From the NCBI GenBank assembly GCA_023954035.1, contig JAMLIT010000007.1, forward strand, positions 26,669 to 90,668: 64,000 nt of DNA. The letters are read 5' to 3'. Of this stretch, positions 9,301 through 20,628 are shown piece by piece. The notes under the pieces were generated by a model that worked only from the letters and a program-made list of their open reading frames with translations, was not told the origin of the DNA and searched no databases. The DNA is from Burkholderiaceae bacterium. GTDB lineage: Bacteria; Pseudomonadota; Gammaproteobacteria; Burkholderiales; Burkholderiaceae_C. The translations under genes and the position numbers were made by a program. Position 1 is the stretch's first letter; each line of letters opens with the position of its first letter.

Positions 9301-9470
9301 TCGGTACCGGGGTGATTGGCGGCATGCTCACAGGCACCGTGCTCGCGGTGTTTTTCGTTCCCATCTTTTTCGTGCTCGTGCGCAGGTTATTCAAGGGCAG
9401 CGCGCGCCAACGCCAGTTCGACGCCGCGCATGCGCACCAACACACGGAGCCGCAGGAGCGCCATGCATAA
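6309..9470 (+). CDS. RND multidrug efflux permease, HAE1 family (AcrB/MexB/TtgB-like)
   Basis: A proton-driven inner-membrane exporter of 1053 aa, full length for the family. It begins MAKFFIDRPIFAWVIALFIM, the canonical HAE1 start. The transmembrane proton-relay motif VVDDAIVVVENVERIM lies near residue 406, matching the paired aspartates of AcrB. There are two large periplasmic loops and twelve expected transmembrane helices. The last bases overlap the start of the outer-membrane factor gene by 8 nt, so translation is probably coupled. The pump sits within a purine catabolic region, which may be chance or may mean export of a purine or toxic intermediate. Confidence 0.96.
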   Translation: MAKFFIDRPIFAWVIALFIMVLGGVAITQLPIAQYPPVAPPSIVVSASYPGASAQTLEDSVLSVIEREMNGSPGLIYMESVAQANGTGNITLSFEPGTNADLAQVDVQNRLSRATPRLPAAVTQQGVRVDKARSNFLLFAMLSSDSPDWNPVALGDYASRNIVPELQRLPGIGQAQLFGTERAMRVWIDPDKLLGLNLSSADVVAAIRAQNVQVSAGEIGSLPNVAGQGISATVVVNGQLGSVEEFGGITLRANPDGSTVRLRDVARIELGGQSYATSARLNGKPSVGVGLQLSPSGNALAAAKAVRAKMSELERFFPQGMKWSIPYDSSRFVQISITQVAVTLAEAVALVFLVMFLFLQNLRYTIIPTIVVPVALLGTFATLLALGFSINVLTMFGMVLVIGIVVDDAIVVVENVERIMSEEGLAPLEATRKAMGQISGAIVGVTVVLVSVFTPLAFFSGSVGNIYRQFAAVMVASIAFSAFLALSLTPALCATLLKQVAAGHHHAKGGFFGWFNRGFSRTTHGYEGVVARVLRRAPRTLILYLAIGAAAAVVYMRLPTSFLPNEDQGTMLVNVQLPPGATLGRTQAVMEQVEGFMLKQPEVQSMVSVLGFSFSGQGQNAALAFVTLTDWDERKGPGSSAEGIAGRAFGALSGIRDAFIFPLSPPPIPELGAASGFSFRLQDRGGLGHDALLAARNQLLGMAAQSPLLSQVRPDGLEDAPQLKIEIDRARANALGVPYDAISSAISTALGSAYVNDFPNAGRLQRVVVQADAPARMQPDDLLALNVLNNQGKAVPFAAFATTHWVTGAMQTVRYNGYPAMRISGSAAPGQSTGAAMAEMERLASQLPAGFGYEWTGQSREEKLAGSQAIIVYAFSILAVFLCLAALYESWTIPLAVILVVPLGVLGVLLATLLRGYSNDVYFQVGLVTIIGLSAKNAILIIEFAKDLQAQGRGVVEAALAAAHMRFRPIVMTSMAFTLGVLPLALASGAGSASQRAIGTGVIGGMLTGTVLAVFFVPIFFVLVRRLFKGSARQRQFDAAHAHQHTEPQERHA

Positions 9471-10932
9471 GGCCAGGATGCCGTCCCCATTCCTTTTTCC
9501 CCGCCGCCGCGCCCGCTGGGCCGCCGCCGTGTGCGCGCTGCTGGCTGCGGGGTGCTCCTTCGTTCCGACCTACCAGCGCCCGCCGGCGCCCATTCCCGCG
9601 AGCTTTCCCGGCGCTGCCGCAGACAGCGCGCAAAGCCTGCCTGCAGCAGACATCGCCTGGCAGGACTTCGTGCAGGACACGCGGCTGCGCGCCATCGTGG
9701 CGCGCGCCCTGGATGGCAACCGCGACCTGCGGATCGCGGCGCTGGCCATCGAGCAGGCGCGCGCCCAGTACCAGATCCGCTCCGCCGATCGCACGCCCAC
9801 CATCAACCTCGCCGCCAATGCCAGCCGCCAGCCGGCCGCCAGCGGCAGCGGCTCGATCAGCAGCCTGTACTCCGTCGGGCTGGGCCTGGCGTCCTGGGAA
9901 ATCGATGTATTTGGCCGCATTGCCAGTCTGGAAGCCTCCGCTCTGGCGCAATTCTTCGCCACAGAAGAAGCCCGCAACGCGGTGCAGACCAGCCTGGTGG
10001 CAGCCATCGCCAACGCCTGGCTGAGCCTGCAGACCAACGACGCGCTGCTGGGCCTGACCGAGCGAACGCTGGCCACGCGCGAGGATTCGCTGCGCCTGAC
10101 CCAACTGCGCTTTGACCAGGGGGTCAGTTCCGCGCTGGACCTGCGCCAGGCGCAATCGCTCACGGCGGCTGCGCGGGCCACGCTCGCGCAGCAGCAGCGT
10201 CTGCGGGCGCTGGACGTCAACGCGCTCACGCTGCTCGTGGGCGCGCCGCTTCCGGACGACTTGCTGCACAGTGGCGCCGAAGCCGCCGTCGCCTTGGCTG
10301 CCGTTCCGGCCGGCCTTCCGTCCGACCTGCTCACGCGCCGCCCCGACGTGCGCCAGGCCGAGCAGCAGCTGCGCGCCGCCAACGCCCAGATCGGCGCCGC
10401 CCGCGCGGCCTTTTTTCCGCGCATCGCCCTCACCGCCAGCGCCGGCACGGCCAGCACCGCGCTGTCCGGCCTGTTCAAGGGCGGCTCCTGGGGCTGGACC
10501 CTGGCGCCGCAGGCGCTGCTGCCGATTTTCGATGGCGGCCGCAACGAGGCCAACCTTCAATCCGCCCAGGTGGCCCGGGAGGCGGCGCTCGCGCAGTACG
10601 AAAAGGCGATTCAGGTCGCGTTTCGCGAAACGGCGGATGCGCTGGCTGGCCGCACGGCGCTGGCCGACCAGCTTGACGCCACGCAGGCGCAGGCCGAGGC
10701 GGAGGCCGATCGCTTGCGCCTGGCCGATCTGCGTTACCGCAACGGCATTGCCAGCTACCTCGACGTGCTGGACGCACAGCGGGCGCTGTTTGCCACGCAG
10801 CAGGCGCTGGCGCAAATCCGACTGGCACGCCAGCAGAACGAAGTGGCCCTGTTCAAGGCCTTGGGTGGGGGCTGGGAGCCTGCCGAAGCGATCGCACCGG
10901 CAGGGCAGCAGCGCCAGCCGCCGGCCCGCTGA
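9463..10932 (+). CDS. Outer-membrane efflux channel lipoprotein (NodT/OprM family)
   Basis: The outer-membrane channel of the tripartite pump. The start at 9463 (MHKARMPSPFLF) overlaps the permease stop and is preceded by CAGGAG, giving 489 aa. The signal segment ends LLAAGC, a lipobox with Cys31. Two TolC-type outer-membrane efflux repeats follow, with IEQARAQYQIRSADRTP near the first and LDVLDAQRALFATQQ near the end of the second, the usual NodT signatures. It completes the adaptor-pump-channel operon. No terminator was recognised after it. Confidence 0.93.
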   Translation: MHKARMPSPFLFPRRRARWAAAVCALLAAGCSFVPTYQRPPAPIPASFPGAAADSAQSLPAADIAWQDFVQDTRLRAIVARALDGNRDLRIAALAIEQARAQYQIRSADRTPTINLAANASRQPAASGSGSISSLYSVGLGLASWEIDVFGRIASLEASALAQFFATEEARNAVQTSLVAAIANAWLSLQTNDALLGLTERTLATREDSLRLTQLRFDQGVSSALDLRQAQSLTAAARATLAQQQRLRALDVNALTLLVGAPLPDDLLHSGAEAAVALAAVPAGLPSDLLTRRPDVRQAEQQLRAANAQIGAARAAFFPRIALTASAGTASTALSGLFKGGSWGWTLAPQALLPIFDGGRNEANLQSAQVAREAALAQYEKAIQVAFRETADALAGRTALADQLDATQAQAEAEADRLRLADLRYRNGIASYLDVLDAQRALFATQQALAQIRLARQQNEVALFKALGGGWEPAEAIAPAGQQRQPPAR

Positions 10933-11019
10933 AGCCGGCAAGACGGGCGCCCGGGTCGGCGGGGAGGCCTTGATGTAGAGCAAAGTGGCGTACCGGGTGC
11001 CCCTTTGCGTGCCTCGACT

Positions 11020-11033
11020 TTGACCTTGCGCAA
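11020..11033. promoter_or_regulatory. Weak FNR/Crp-type half-palindrome upstream of the Crp-family gene
   Basis: TTGAC-CTTG-CGCAA resembles the FNR/DNR layout TTGAT-N4-ATCAA with mismatches in both arms. It lies about 30-40 bases before the regulator start. Autoregulation is possible but weakly supported. Confidence 0.25.
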
Positions 11034-11059
11034 TACCCGGAGCGGGGCCGGCTTGCAAA

Positions 11060-11692
11060 GTGCCCCGGATGTTGACCGCCCTCACTTGCCCTTCCTCTGG
11101 CGACGCAGAAACCGCTGCGCCGGGCGAGGTGCTGCGGCAACGCCAGCAACAGCCCGACGACGTGTTGTACCTGGTGCAGGGCCGGGTGCTGCTGTGCGTG
11201 CACGATGGAGCCCAGGTGCGTCAGCAGCTTGGCGTGGTCGAAGGCCCGTTCTGGCTGGACGCAGCGTCCGCGCTGCTGGGCCAGCCTTGCGCCGTCGACA
11301 TGGTGGCCGAAACCCGGGTACAGCTGCGTCGCCAGCCGCTGGCGCAGTTCCGTGCTGCGCTCGATTCCCTCCCCGGTGCGGCGAAAACCCTGCTGCATGA
11401 CCTGGCGGCAGGCTACCGGCAACAGACCGAACTGGCGGTCAGCCGCCTGGCGCAAGACGCTGAGGCGCGCTGCGCCCAGTGGCTGCTGCGCCATGCACAA
11501 AATGACGCCAGCGGCGCGATGAGCGTCACCCTGCACCAGCGCAAGCGCCTGATTGCTGCCCAGCTGGGCATTGCGCCCGAGACCTTCTCGCGCGTGTTGC
11601 GCAGCCTGCGCGAGCACGGCCTGATCCTGGGTTCGGGCAACGTGCTCAAGCTGCCCGAGCCGCGCGCGCTGCGGCTGGTCGCTGGCGGCTAG
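11060..11692 (+). CDS. Crp/Fnr-family transcriptional regulator
   Basis: A regulator of about 207-210 aa. The N-terminal cupin-like domain (EVLRQRQQQPDDVLYLVQGRV) resembles cyclic-nucleotide-binding folds but shows no clear cAMP-binding motif. No N-terminal cysteine cluster is visible, so it is not a classical FNR oxygen sensor. The C-terminal winged helix (RLIAAQLGIAPETFSRVLRSLREHGLI) is standard Crp. The start may be GTG 11060 or ATG 11069. It follows the RND operon by about 130 bases on the same strand and could regulate it or the diguanylate cyclase downstream. The effector is unknown. Confidence 0.85.
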   Translation: MPRMLTALTCPSSGDAETAAPGEVLRQRQQQPDDVLYLVQGRVLLCVHDGAQVRQQLGVVEGPFWLDAASALLGQPCAVDMVAETRVQLRRQPLAQFRAALDSLPGAAKTLLHDLAAGYRQQTELAVSRLAQDAEARCAQWLLRHAQNDASGAMSVTLHQRKRLIAAQLGIAPETFSRVLRSLREHGLILGSGNVLKLPEPRALRLVAGG

Positions 11693-11850
11693 CCTGGCGC
11701 GTCCCTCTCAGGGTTTTCATACCCGGCGCTTGCGGGTTCTACCCAAGCGGCTCCCCGCGCCTGCTGCGTATATTGATCGCCAGCCATGTCTGCGATTCAG
11801 TTGTCCTTGTCCCCATCTGCCGGCACCCTTTGGTTCGCGTGCCGTAGGCC

Positions 11851-13917
11851 ATGAGCGGGCGCAGCCCGCGGCAGGGCTGGGCTCTGCCCGGTCCTCTGGC
11901 CTTGCGGCTCGCGGCACTGCTGATCGGCACCGCCCTGGTGGCGGGCGCGGCGTCGGGGTCCATCGCCACACGCGCCGCTGCGGACGAAGCGCTGCAGCGC
12001 GTCATGCGCCAGCAGGCTGACGAGGTCCAGACGCTGGCGCGCGTTTTTGCCAGCAAGATCGAGCAGAGCCAGAAGGTGCTGCGCACCGTGGCCTCCGGCA
12101 TCACGCCGCAGATGCTCAGCACCCCATATTCTCTGGAATGGCTGCTGCGCCAGGGCCTGCCGGCCGTGCAGTTCTTTGACACCATGCAGGTGGCCCGCGC
12201 CGACGGCACCGTCAGCGTGAATTTGCAGTACGGGATGCAGGGCGAAGCGGCAGCGCTCGAGCCTTCCGAGCGCGAAGCCTTGCGGCGCACCTTGATCGAC
12301 GGAAAGCCCGTGGTATCCGAGCTGGTTGGCAACCGGGCCGGCGACGCGCGCGTGATGTTCACGCAGCCGCTGCATGGCGCCGACGGGTCGCTCAGCGGCG
12401 TGCTGGCCGGGTCGATCCGCCTGCAGTCGCAGGGGCTGCTGCCGGCGTCCATTGCACCACCCGAGCATGCGGGCTCGCGCCTGGTGGTGTTCTCGGCCGA
12501 CGGGACGATCCTCTCTCACCCCGACCCGCGCCGCGTCCTGGGCAAGGTCAGTGAAGAGCCCGGGCTGGCGCAGGCCTACCAGGCGCTGGCGCTGCATCCG
12601 GAGGCGGCGGCGTCGGCGCGCACGGAGGTGGTCCCCGGTTTCGTCGTCAGTCTGGCCACCATGCCGCTGCCGCAATGGACGGTGGCGCGTGTGAGCGAAG
12701 TTCAGGCGCTGCTGGCGCCGCTGGAGGGCACGCAGCGCACCGCCTGGTGGCTCGCGGTGCTGGCGGTGGGGTTGACCGCGGTGCTGGGGGCTTTGCTCAG
12801 CCTGTGGCAGATGCAGCCGCTGGCGCGCCTGCGCGAGCGCGCACTGGAGCTGTCGCAGCAGGGCGATGCCGAGGATTCGCTGGCGCCCGCGCCTGGCTGG
12901 GGCGACGAGGTCGGCACGCTGGCGCGGCTGCTGGACGGCTTCGTGCAGGAACGCAGCGGCCAGGCGCTGCGCGACGGCGCACTGACGGGCAGCCTGCAGG
13001 CCATCCTGGACCATGCGCCGGTAGGCATCGTCATCACGCGCGCCGGGCGCCTGAGCATGTTGGGGCGCCAGGCGGCGCAGATGCTGGGCTACACGACCGA
13101 GGAACTCATCGGTCGGCCGGTGCGCGCGCTGTACGGCTCGGACGCTGCGTGGAGCCAGGGCGAGGCGCGGGCCCGCGCGGCGTTTGCGGCGCACGGCGCT
13201 TTCGATGGCGACCTGTGCTTTGCCCGCAAGGATGGAAGTCCCGTGTGGGCGCGCGTGCAGGGCCGGGCGGCCGAGGCGCCCGGCATGTCGGCGGGGATCG
13301 TCTGGATTCTGGAGGAGCTGACGGCCGTGCATGAAGCGCGGCGCCAGCGCCGGCACGAGCGCCTGCACGACCCCATCACCGGCCTGCCCGACCGGCGCGC
13401 ATTCGAGGAGCGCTTGCGCGGCGTGCTGCTGGGACGTGACGAGATCGTCGCGGCGCAGGGCGAGTTGCTCTGCGGTGTGGTGATGTACCTCGACCTGGAC
13501 CATTTCACCGTGGTCAACGACATTGCCGGACACAGCGCAGGCGACGACGTGCTGGAGCATGTGGCCCGATTGCTGGAAGCGCAGGTGCGCCAGGCCGGCT
13601 GGGTGGCCCGCCTGGGGGGCGACGAATTCGTCGTTGTGCTGCCCAACTGCTCGGCCGCGCACGGCCTGGCGGTGGCCGAGCAGCTGCGCGCCGCCGTGCG
13701 CGCCTGGGAACCCGTGTACGGCGGGCGCAGCTTCACCCTGGGCGTGAGCATCGGCCTGGTGCCGCTGACGTCGCAGTTGCGCGACGTGGCCGCCGTCCTG
13801 CGCGCTGCGGACATGGCGTGCTATGCGGCCAAGCGCGCGGGTCGCAACTGCGTGTTCACGCCGGCGGGCCTGCCCGAGGCAGGGTTGGTAGAACCAGAAA
13901 TACTATCGAATCAATAG
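11851..13917 (+). CDS. Membrane diguanylate cyclase with periplasmic sensor, PAS and GGDEF domains
   Basis: Makes cyclic di-GMP from two GTP. It is 688 aa. Transmembrane helices lie near 17-40 and 297-322, with a periplasmic Cache-like sensor between. A PAS domain (about 370-480, beginning LQAILDHAPVGIVITRAG) is followed by the GGDEF domain (about 510-670). The catalytic signature RLGGDEF is intact near residue 590, and YLDLDHF supplies a metal-binding Asp. The product-inhibition site RxxD five residues upstream reads RQAG, so feedback inhibition is probably lost. The stop codon is the TAG of a repeat copy, which also encodes the last few residues. No EAL domain is present. Confidence 0.92.
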   Translation: MSGRSPRQGWALPGPLALRLAALLIGTALVAGAASGSIATRAAADEALQRVMRQQADEVQTLARVFASKIEQSQKVLRTVASGITPQMLSTPYSLEWLLRQGLPAVQFFDTMQVARADGTVSVNLQYGMQGEAAALEPSEREALRRTLIDGKPVVSELVGNRAGDARVMFTQPLHGADGSLSGVLAGSIRLQSQGLLPASIAPPEHAGSRLVVFSADGTILSHPDPRRVLGKVSEEPGLAQAYQALALHPEAAASARTEVVPGFVVSLATMPLPQWTVARVSEVQALLAPLEGTQRTAWWLAVLAVGLTAVLGALLSLWQMQPLARLRERALELSQQGDAEDSLAPAPGWGDEVGTLARLLDGFVQERSGQALRDGALTGSLQAILDHAPVGIVITRAGRLSMLGRQAAQMLGYTTEELIGRPVRALYGSDAAWSQGEARARAAFAAHGAFDGDLCFARKDGSPVWARVQGRAAEAPGMSAGIVWILEELTAVHEARRQRRHERLHDPITGLPDRRAFEERLRGVLLGRDEIVAAQGELLCGVVMYLDLDHFTVVNDIAGHSAGDDVLEHVARLLEAQVRQAGWVARLGGDEFVVVLPNCSAAHGLAVAEQLRAAVRAWEPVYGGRSFTLGVSIGLVPLTSQLRDVAAVLRAADMACYAAKRAGRNCVFTPAGLPEAGLVEPEILSNQ

Positions 13918-13966
13918 CTTTCAACGCTTGCTACATAAGCGCTAACGCCCAAAAATAGCAAAAATT
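13903..13966 (+). repeat. Copy of the TAGCGC palindromic repeat after the diguanylate cyclase
   Basis: CAATAGCTTTCAACGCTTGCTACATAAGCGCTAACGCC carries the conserved AGCGCT-type arms. It overlaps the 3' end of the cyclase, supplies its TAG stop, and lies in the gap to the convergent xdhB gene, where it may help end transcription from both sides. Confidence 0.75.
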
Positions 13967-14002
13967 TATCCTCCCGGCGCTGCCGTGGGCGGGTGCGCCG
14001 CG

Positions 14003-16437
14003 TCAGGGCGGCAGCCGCTCCAGGGCCCGCAGCACGCTCTCGGCCGTGGCCGGCGCCTGCAGCGCCACGGGGCGCCAGGCGCCAGCGTCTGCGGGCGGGC
14101 GTGCAGCGGAAATCGCATGGCGCAGCGCCTCGTACACGCTGACCGCCAGCATGAACGGCGGCTCGCCCACGGCCTTGCTGCCGCCCACGTTGTCCTCGCG
14201 GTTCGCTTCGGGCCACAGGGCAATGCGAAAGTGCTCGGGCACGTCGCCGGTGGCGGGAATCTTGTACGTGCTGGGCGCATGCGTGGCGAGCGCGCCGTCG
14301 GCCTTCCACACCAGCTCCTCGGTGGTGAGCCACCCCATGCCCTGGATGAAGCCGCCCTCGATCTGCCCGATGTCGATCGCCGGGTTGATGCTGTGGCCCA
14401 CGTCGTGCAGGATGTCCACCTTGAGCACGCGGCTCTCGCCGGTGAGCGTGTCGATCACCACCTCGGTGCAGGCGGCGCCATAGGCGAAGTAGAAGAACGG
14501 GCGCCCGGTCAGCGTGGTTTTGTCGTAATGGATTTTCGGCGTGCGGTAGAAGCCGTCGCTCCAGAGCTGGATGCGGTTGGCGTAGGCCTCCTTGACCACC
14601 TCGTCGAAGCTGCGCCGGCCTTTGGGCGAGATGACTTCGCCACCGGCAAAGCTGATTTCACCCGCGCCGCAGGCGTCGAGCCCGCAGACGAACGAGGCCA
14701 GGTTGTCGCGGATGTTGCGGGCCGCAAACTGCGCTGCGCGGCCGTTCAAGTCGGTGCCGCTGGACGCTGCCGTGGCGCTGGCGTTGGGCACCTTGCTGGT
14801 GTCGGCGGCGGTGACCAGCACGCGCGCCAGTGAAACCCCCAGCTCGTCCGCCACGATCTGCGCGACTTTCGTGTTCAGGCCCTGGCCCATCTCGGTGCCG
14901 CCGTGGTTCACCTGCACGCTGCCGTCGGTGTACACATGCACCAGCGCGCCGGCCTGGTTGAACAGCGTGGCCGTGAAGCTGATGCCGAACTTGACCGGGG
15001 TGATGGCAATGCCACGGCGCAGCGCCGTCTGCTGCTGGTTCCAGGTGGCGATTTCGGCGGCCCGCGCGCGGTAGTTGCAGCTCTGCTCCAACTGCGGCAT
15101 CAGTTCGTGCAGGATGTTGTCTTCCACCCGCATCTGGTAGTGCGTGGTGTCGCGCCGGCCCTTGCCGCCGGCCAGCGGTTCGTCGCTGTAGAGGTTGGCC
15201 ATGCGCACGTCGAAGGCGTCGCGCCCGAGCGCGCCGGCAATGTCGCCCAGGATGCGCTCGATGGCAATCACGCCCTGCGGGCCACCGAAGCCGCGAAACG
15301 CGGTGTGGCTTTGTGTGTTGGTCTTGCAGCGGTAGGACGCCACCAGCACGTTTTCAAGGAAGTAGGCGTTGTCGCAGTGGAACACCGCGCGGTCCGCCAC
15401 CGGGCCGGAGAGGTCGGCCGAGAAGCCGCAATTGACGAACATGCTCAGCACCAGCGCCGTGATGCGGCCGCGTGCGTCAAATCCCACTTCGTAGTCGTAG
15501 GCAAACGGGTGGCGTTTGCCGGTGACCAGAAAGTCGTCGTCGCGGTCCAGGCGCAGCTTGACGGGCGCGCCGAACTTGTGCGCCGCCACGGCGGACCACA
15601 CCGCCAGGTGGCCGGCCTGCGTCTCCTTGCCGCCAAAGCCACCACCCATGCGCCGGCACTGTACGGTGACGGCGTGGTTGTCGATGCCCAGCGCATGGGC
15701 CACCCAGTGCTGCACCTCGCCGGGGTGCTGCGTGCTCGAATGAATCCACCACTGGTTCTGCTCCAGCGGCAGGGCGTAGGCAATCTGGCCTTCCAGGTAG
15801 AAATGCTCCTGGCCGCCGGTTTCAAAGCGGCCGGAAAGCCGGTGCGGTGCGCTTGCCATGGCTTCTTCGGGTGCGCCGCGTCGCACAAACACAGGCGGCA
15901 GCACGTAGCTTTTCGCCGCATGGGCTTCTCGCGGGTCCAGCACTGCTGGCAAGGGCGCAATGTCCACCTGCACGGCCCGCGCGGCGCGGCGCGCCTGCAT
16001 CACCGATTCGGCCACCACCACGCCAATCACCTGGCCCACGTGCTGCACGGTATCGAACGCGAACACCGGCTCGTCGTGCGCAAAGGCGGCCAGCATGTTG
16101 TCGCCCGGAATGTCGGCCGACAGCACCACGCCGCGCACGCCCGGCAGGGCCAGCGCAGCCGCAGCGTCCACGCCGTTCAGGCGCCCGTGCGCCACTTTGG
16201 ACAGGATGGGCGCGGCGTACAGCGTGCCCTTGAGTTCGGGCAGGTCGTCGATGTAGCTGGCGTTGCCCGCCACCTGGGCGCGGGCGCTTTCGTGCGCATG
16301 CGATTGACCCAGAGCCCGCGGCAATGGGGCAGCCGTGTGCCTGGGTGGCGAAAGCGCCGGTTCAGCGACGGCATCGGCCGCGATGGCCACCGGATCGGCC
16401 ACGCCATCACGGCTCAGGGAAAGTTCGTCGCGTGCAG

Positions 16438-16441
<4 letters not shown>
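14003..16441 (-). CDS. xdhB: Xanthine dehydrogenase molybdenum-binding subunit
   Basis: The catalytic subunit that hydroxylates hypoxanthine and xanthine to urate at the molybdopterin. The start MTARDELSLSRDGV (16441) gives 812 aa. An N-terminal aldehyde oxidase a/b hammerhead domain (AGNASYIDDLPELKGTLYAAP) is followed by the Moco-binding domain, with GGGFGGKE near residue 265, AFRGFGGPQG, and the catalytic Glu in SKAVGEPPFM near residue 758. The ATG overlaps the xdhA stop as ATGA, so translation is coupled. It needs XdhC and molybdopterin made by mobB, moeA, moaD and moaE elsewhere in the window. Confidence 0.96.
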
Positions 16442-17937
<1,496 letters not shown>

Positions 17938-17988
17938 GGTCAAAAGGTTCAGCGAGACAAGAATCGCACTAAGGGTAGAACGCATTGC

Positions 17989-18010
17989 GCTGGCGCGCAT
18001 AAGCGCCAGC
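17989..18010. promoter_or_regulatory. Inverted repeat between xdhA and the LysR gene, candidate operator
   Basis: GCTGGCGC, a 6-base spacer, then GCGCCAGC: perfect 8-bp arms centred in the 98-base divergent region. This position suits a LysR operator controlling both genes. The ATAAGCGCC on its right also resembles the TAGCGC repeat, so a repeat origin is possible. Confidence 0.45.
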
Positions 18011-18035
18011 ATATGACGCGAATGCGCAAAAAACT

Positions 18036-18968
18036 ATGAGAGACCAAGCCCTTTTCGACAAGATAGACCTCCATCTCATAAGGGTCTTGCACACCGTGCT
18101 CACTGAACGCAGCGTATCGAGGGCAGCTATCCGTCTGGGCATGCACCAGCCGGCGGTGTCTGCTGCGCTCAAGCGTTTGCGCGATCTTTCGGGCGACCCG
18201 CTGCTGGTGCGCTCGGGCAGCAGCATGGTGCCCACCGACGCTGCGCTGCGCATGGTGGAGCCAGCGGCCGACATTCTGCGCAGCGCCGAGGCGCTGTTTT
18301 CGGATGCGCGCGGGTTTGACCCGCGCACCAGTACGCGCAGCTTTCGCGTCGCGGCCAGCGACTACCTCGATCCGCTGTTTCTGCCCCGACTGGTCGCACG
18401 CATCAAGTCCGAGGCGCCGCTGTGCCCGATCGACATCCTCCCGCTTTCGCCCGACGCCCACTACCACGCACAGCTGGCCGATGGCGAGGCCGACGTGGTC
18501 ATCGGCAACTGGCCCGAGCCGCCGGGCGATCTGCATCTGGGCAAACTGTTTTCCGATGAGGTGGTGTGTCTGGTCTCGCCCGAGCACCCTGCGGTTCGCC
18601 GCGGCTGGAGCCTGGAGGACTGGCTGCAAGCCGAGCACATTGCCCCCACGCCCACCCACCCCGGCGCGCGCGGCGTGATCGACGCGCACCTCGATAGCCT
18701 GGACCTGCAACGCAACATCACGGCGCGCTGCGCGCACTTCGGGCAGATTCCCGAGATGGTGGCGGCCAGCCTGCTGGTCCTCACCACGGGTCGCCAGTAC
18801 TGTGAGCGCTTCACCGCGCGCCTGCCGCTCGTCATTCTGGCGCCGCCGCTGGCTTTTCCGCCGCTGGGCTACTACCAGCTCTGGCATGCGCGCACCCAGC
18901 ATTCCGCTGCAGCCGCCTGGTTGCGCGACTGCGTTCGCAAGGTGGCTGATTCGCTACCAAAAGGATAG
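18036..18968 (+). CDS. LysR-family transcriptional regulator, likely of xdhAB
   Basis: A 310-aa regulator with an N-terminal helix-turn-helix (SVSRAAIRLGMHQPAVSAALKRL, about residues 27-49) and a C-terminal periplasmic-binding-like effector domain (FRVAASDYLDPLFLPRLVARI onward). Divergent orientation from xdhA with a shared 98-base promoter region is the classical layout for LysR control of the neighbour. The effector is unknown; hypoxanthine, xanthine or urate are plausible. The stop codon is the TAG of a repeat copy. The ABC importer begins 76 bases downstream on the same strand. Confidence 0.9.
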   Translation: MRDQALFDKIDLHLIRVLHTVLTERSVSRAAIRLGMHQPAVSAALKRLRDLSGDPLLVRSGSSMVPTDAALRMVEPAADILRSAEALFSDARGFDPRTSTRSFRVAASDYLDPLFLPRLVARIKSEAPLCPIDILPLSPDAHYHAQLADGEADVVIGNWPEPPGDLHLGKLFSDEVVCLVSPEHPAVRRGWSLEDWLQAEHIAPTPTHPGARGVIDAHLDSLDLQRNITARCAHFGQIPEMVAASLLVLTTGRQYCERFTARLPLVILAPPLAFPPLGYYQLWHARTQHSAAAAWLRDCVRKVADSLPKG

Positions 18969-19012
18969 CTGTATGCGTATATAGAATAAGCGCCGCATGC
19001 CGATTTGACTAT
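18955..19012 (+). repeat. Copy of the TAGCGC palindromic repeat between lysR and the purine importer
   Basis: GGATAGCTGTATGCGTATATAGAATAAGCGCCGCATGCC is a diverged copy. It supplies the TAG stop of the LysR gene and ends just before the importer operon. Confidence 0.6.
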
Positions 19013-19044
19013 TAAAATACAACATTTCCGAGACAACAACGCGC

Positions 19045-20614
<1,570 letters not shown>

Positions 20615-20628
<14 letters not shown>

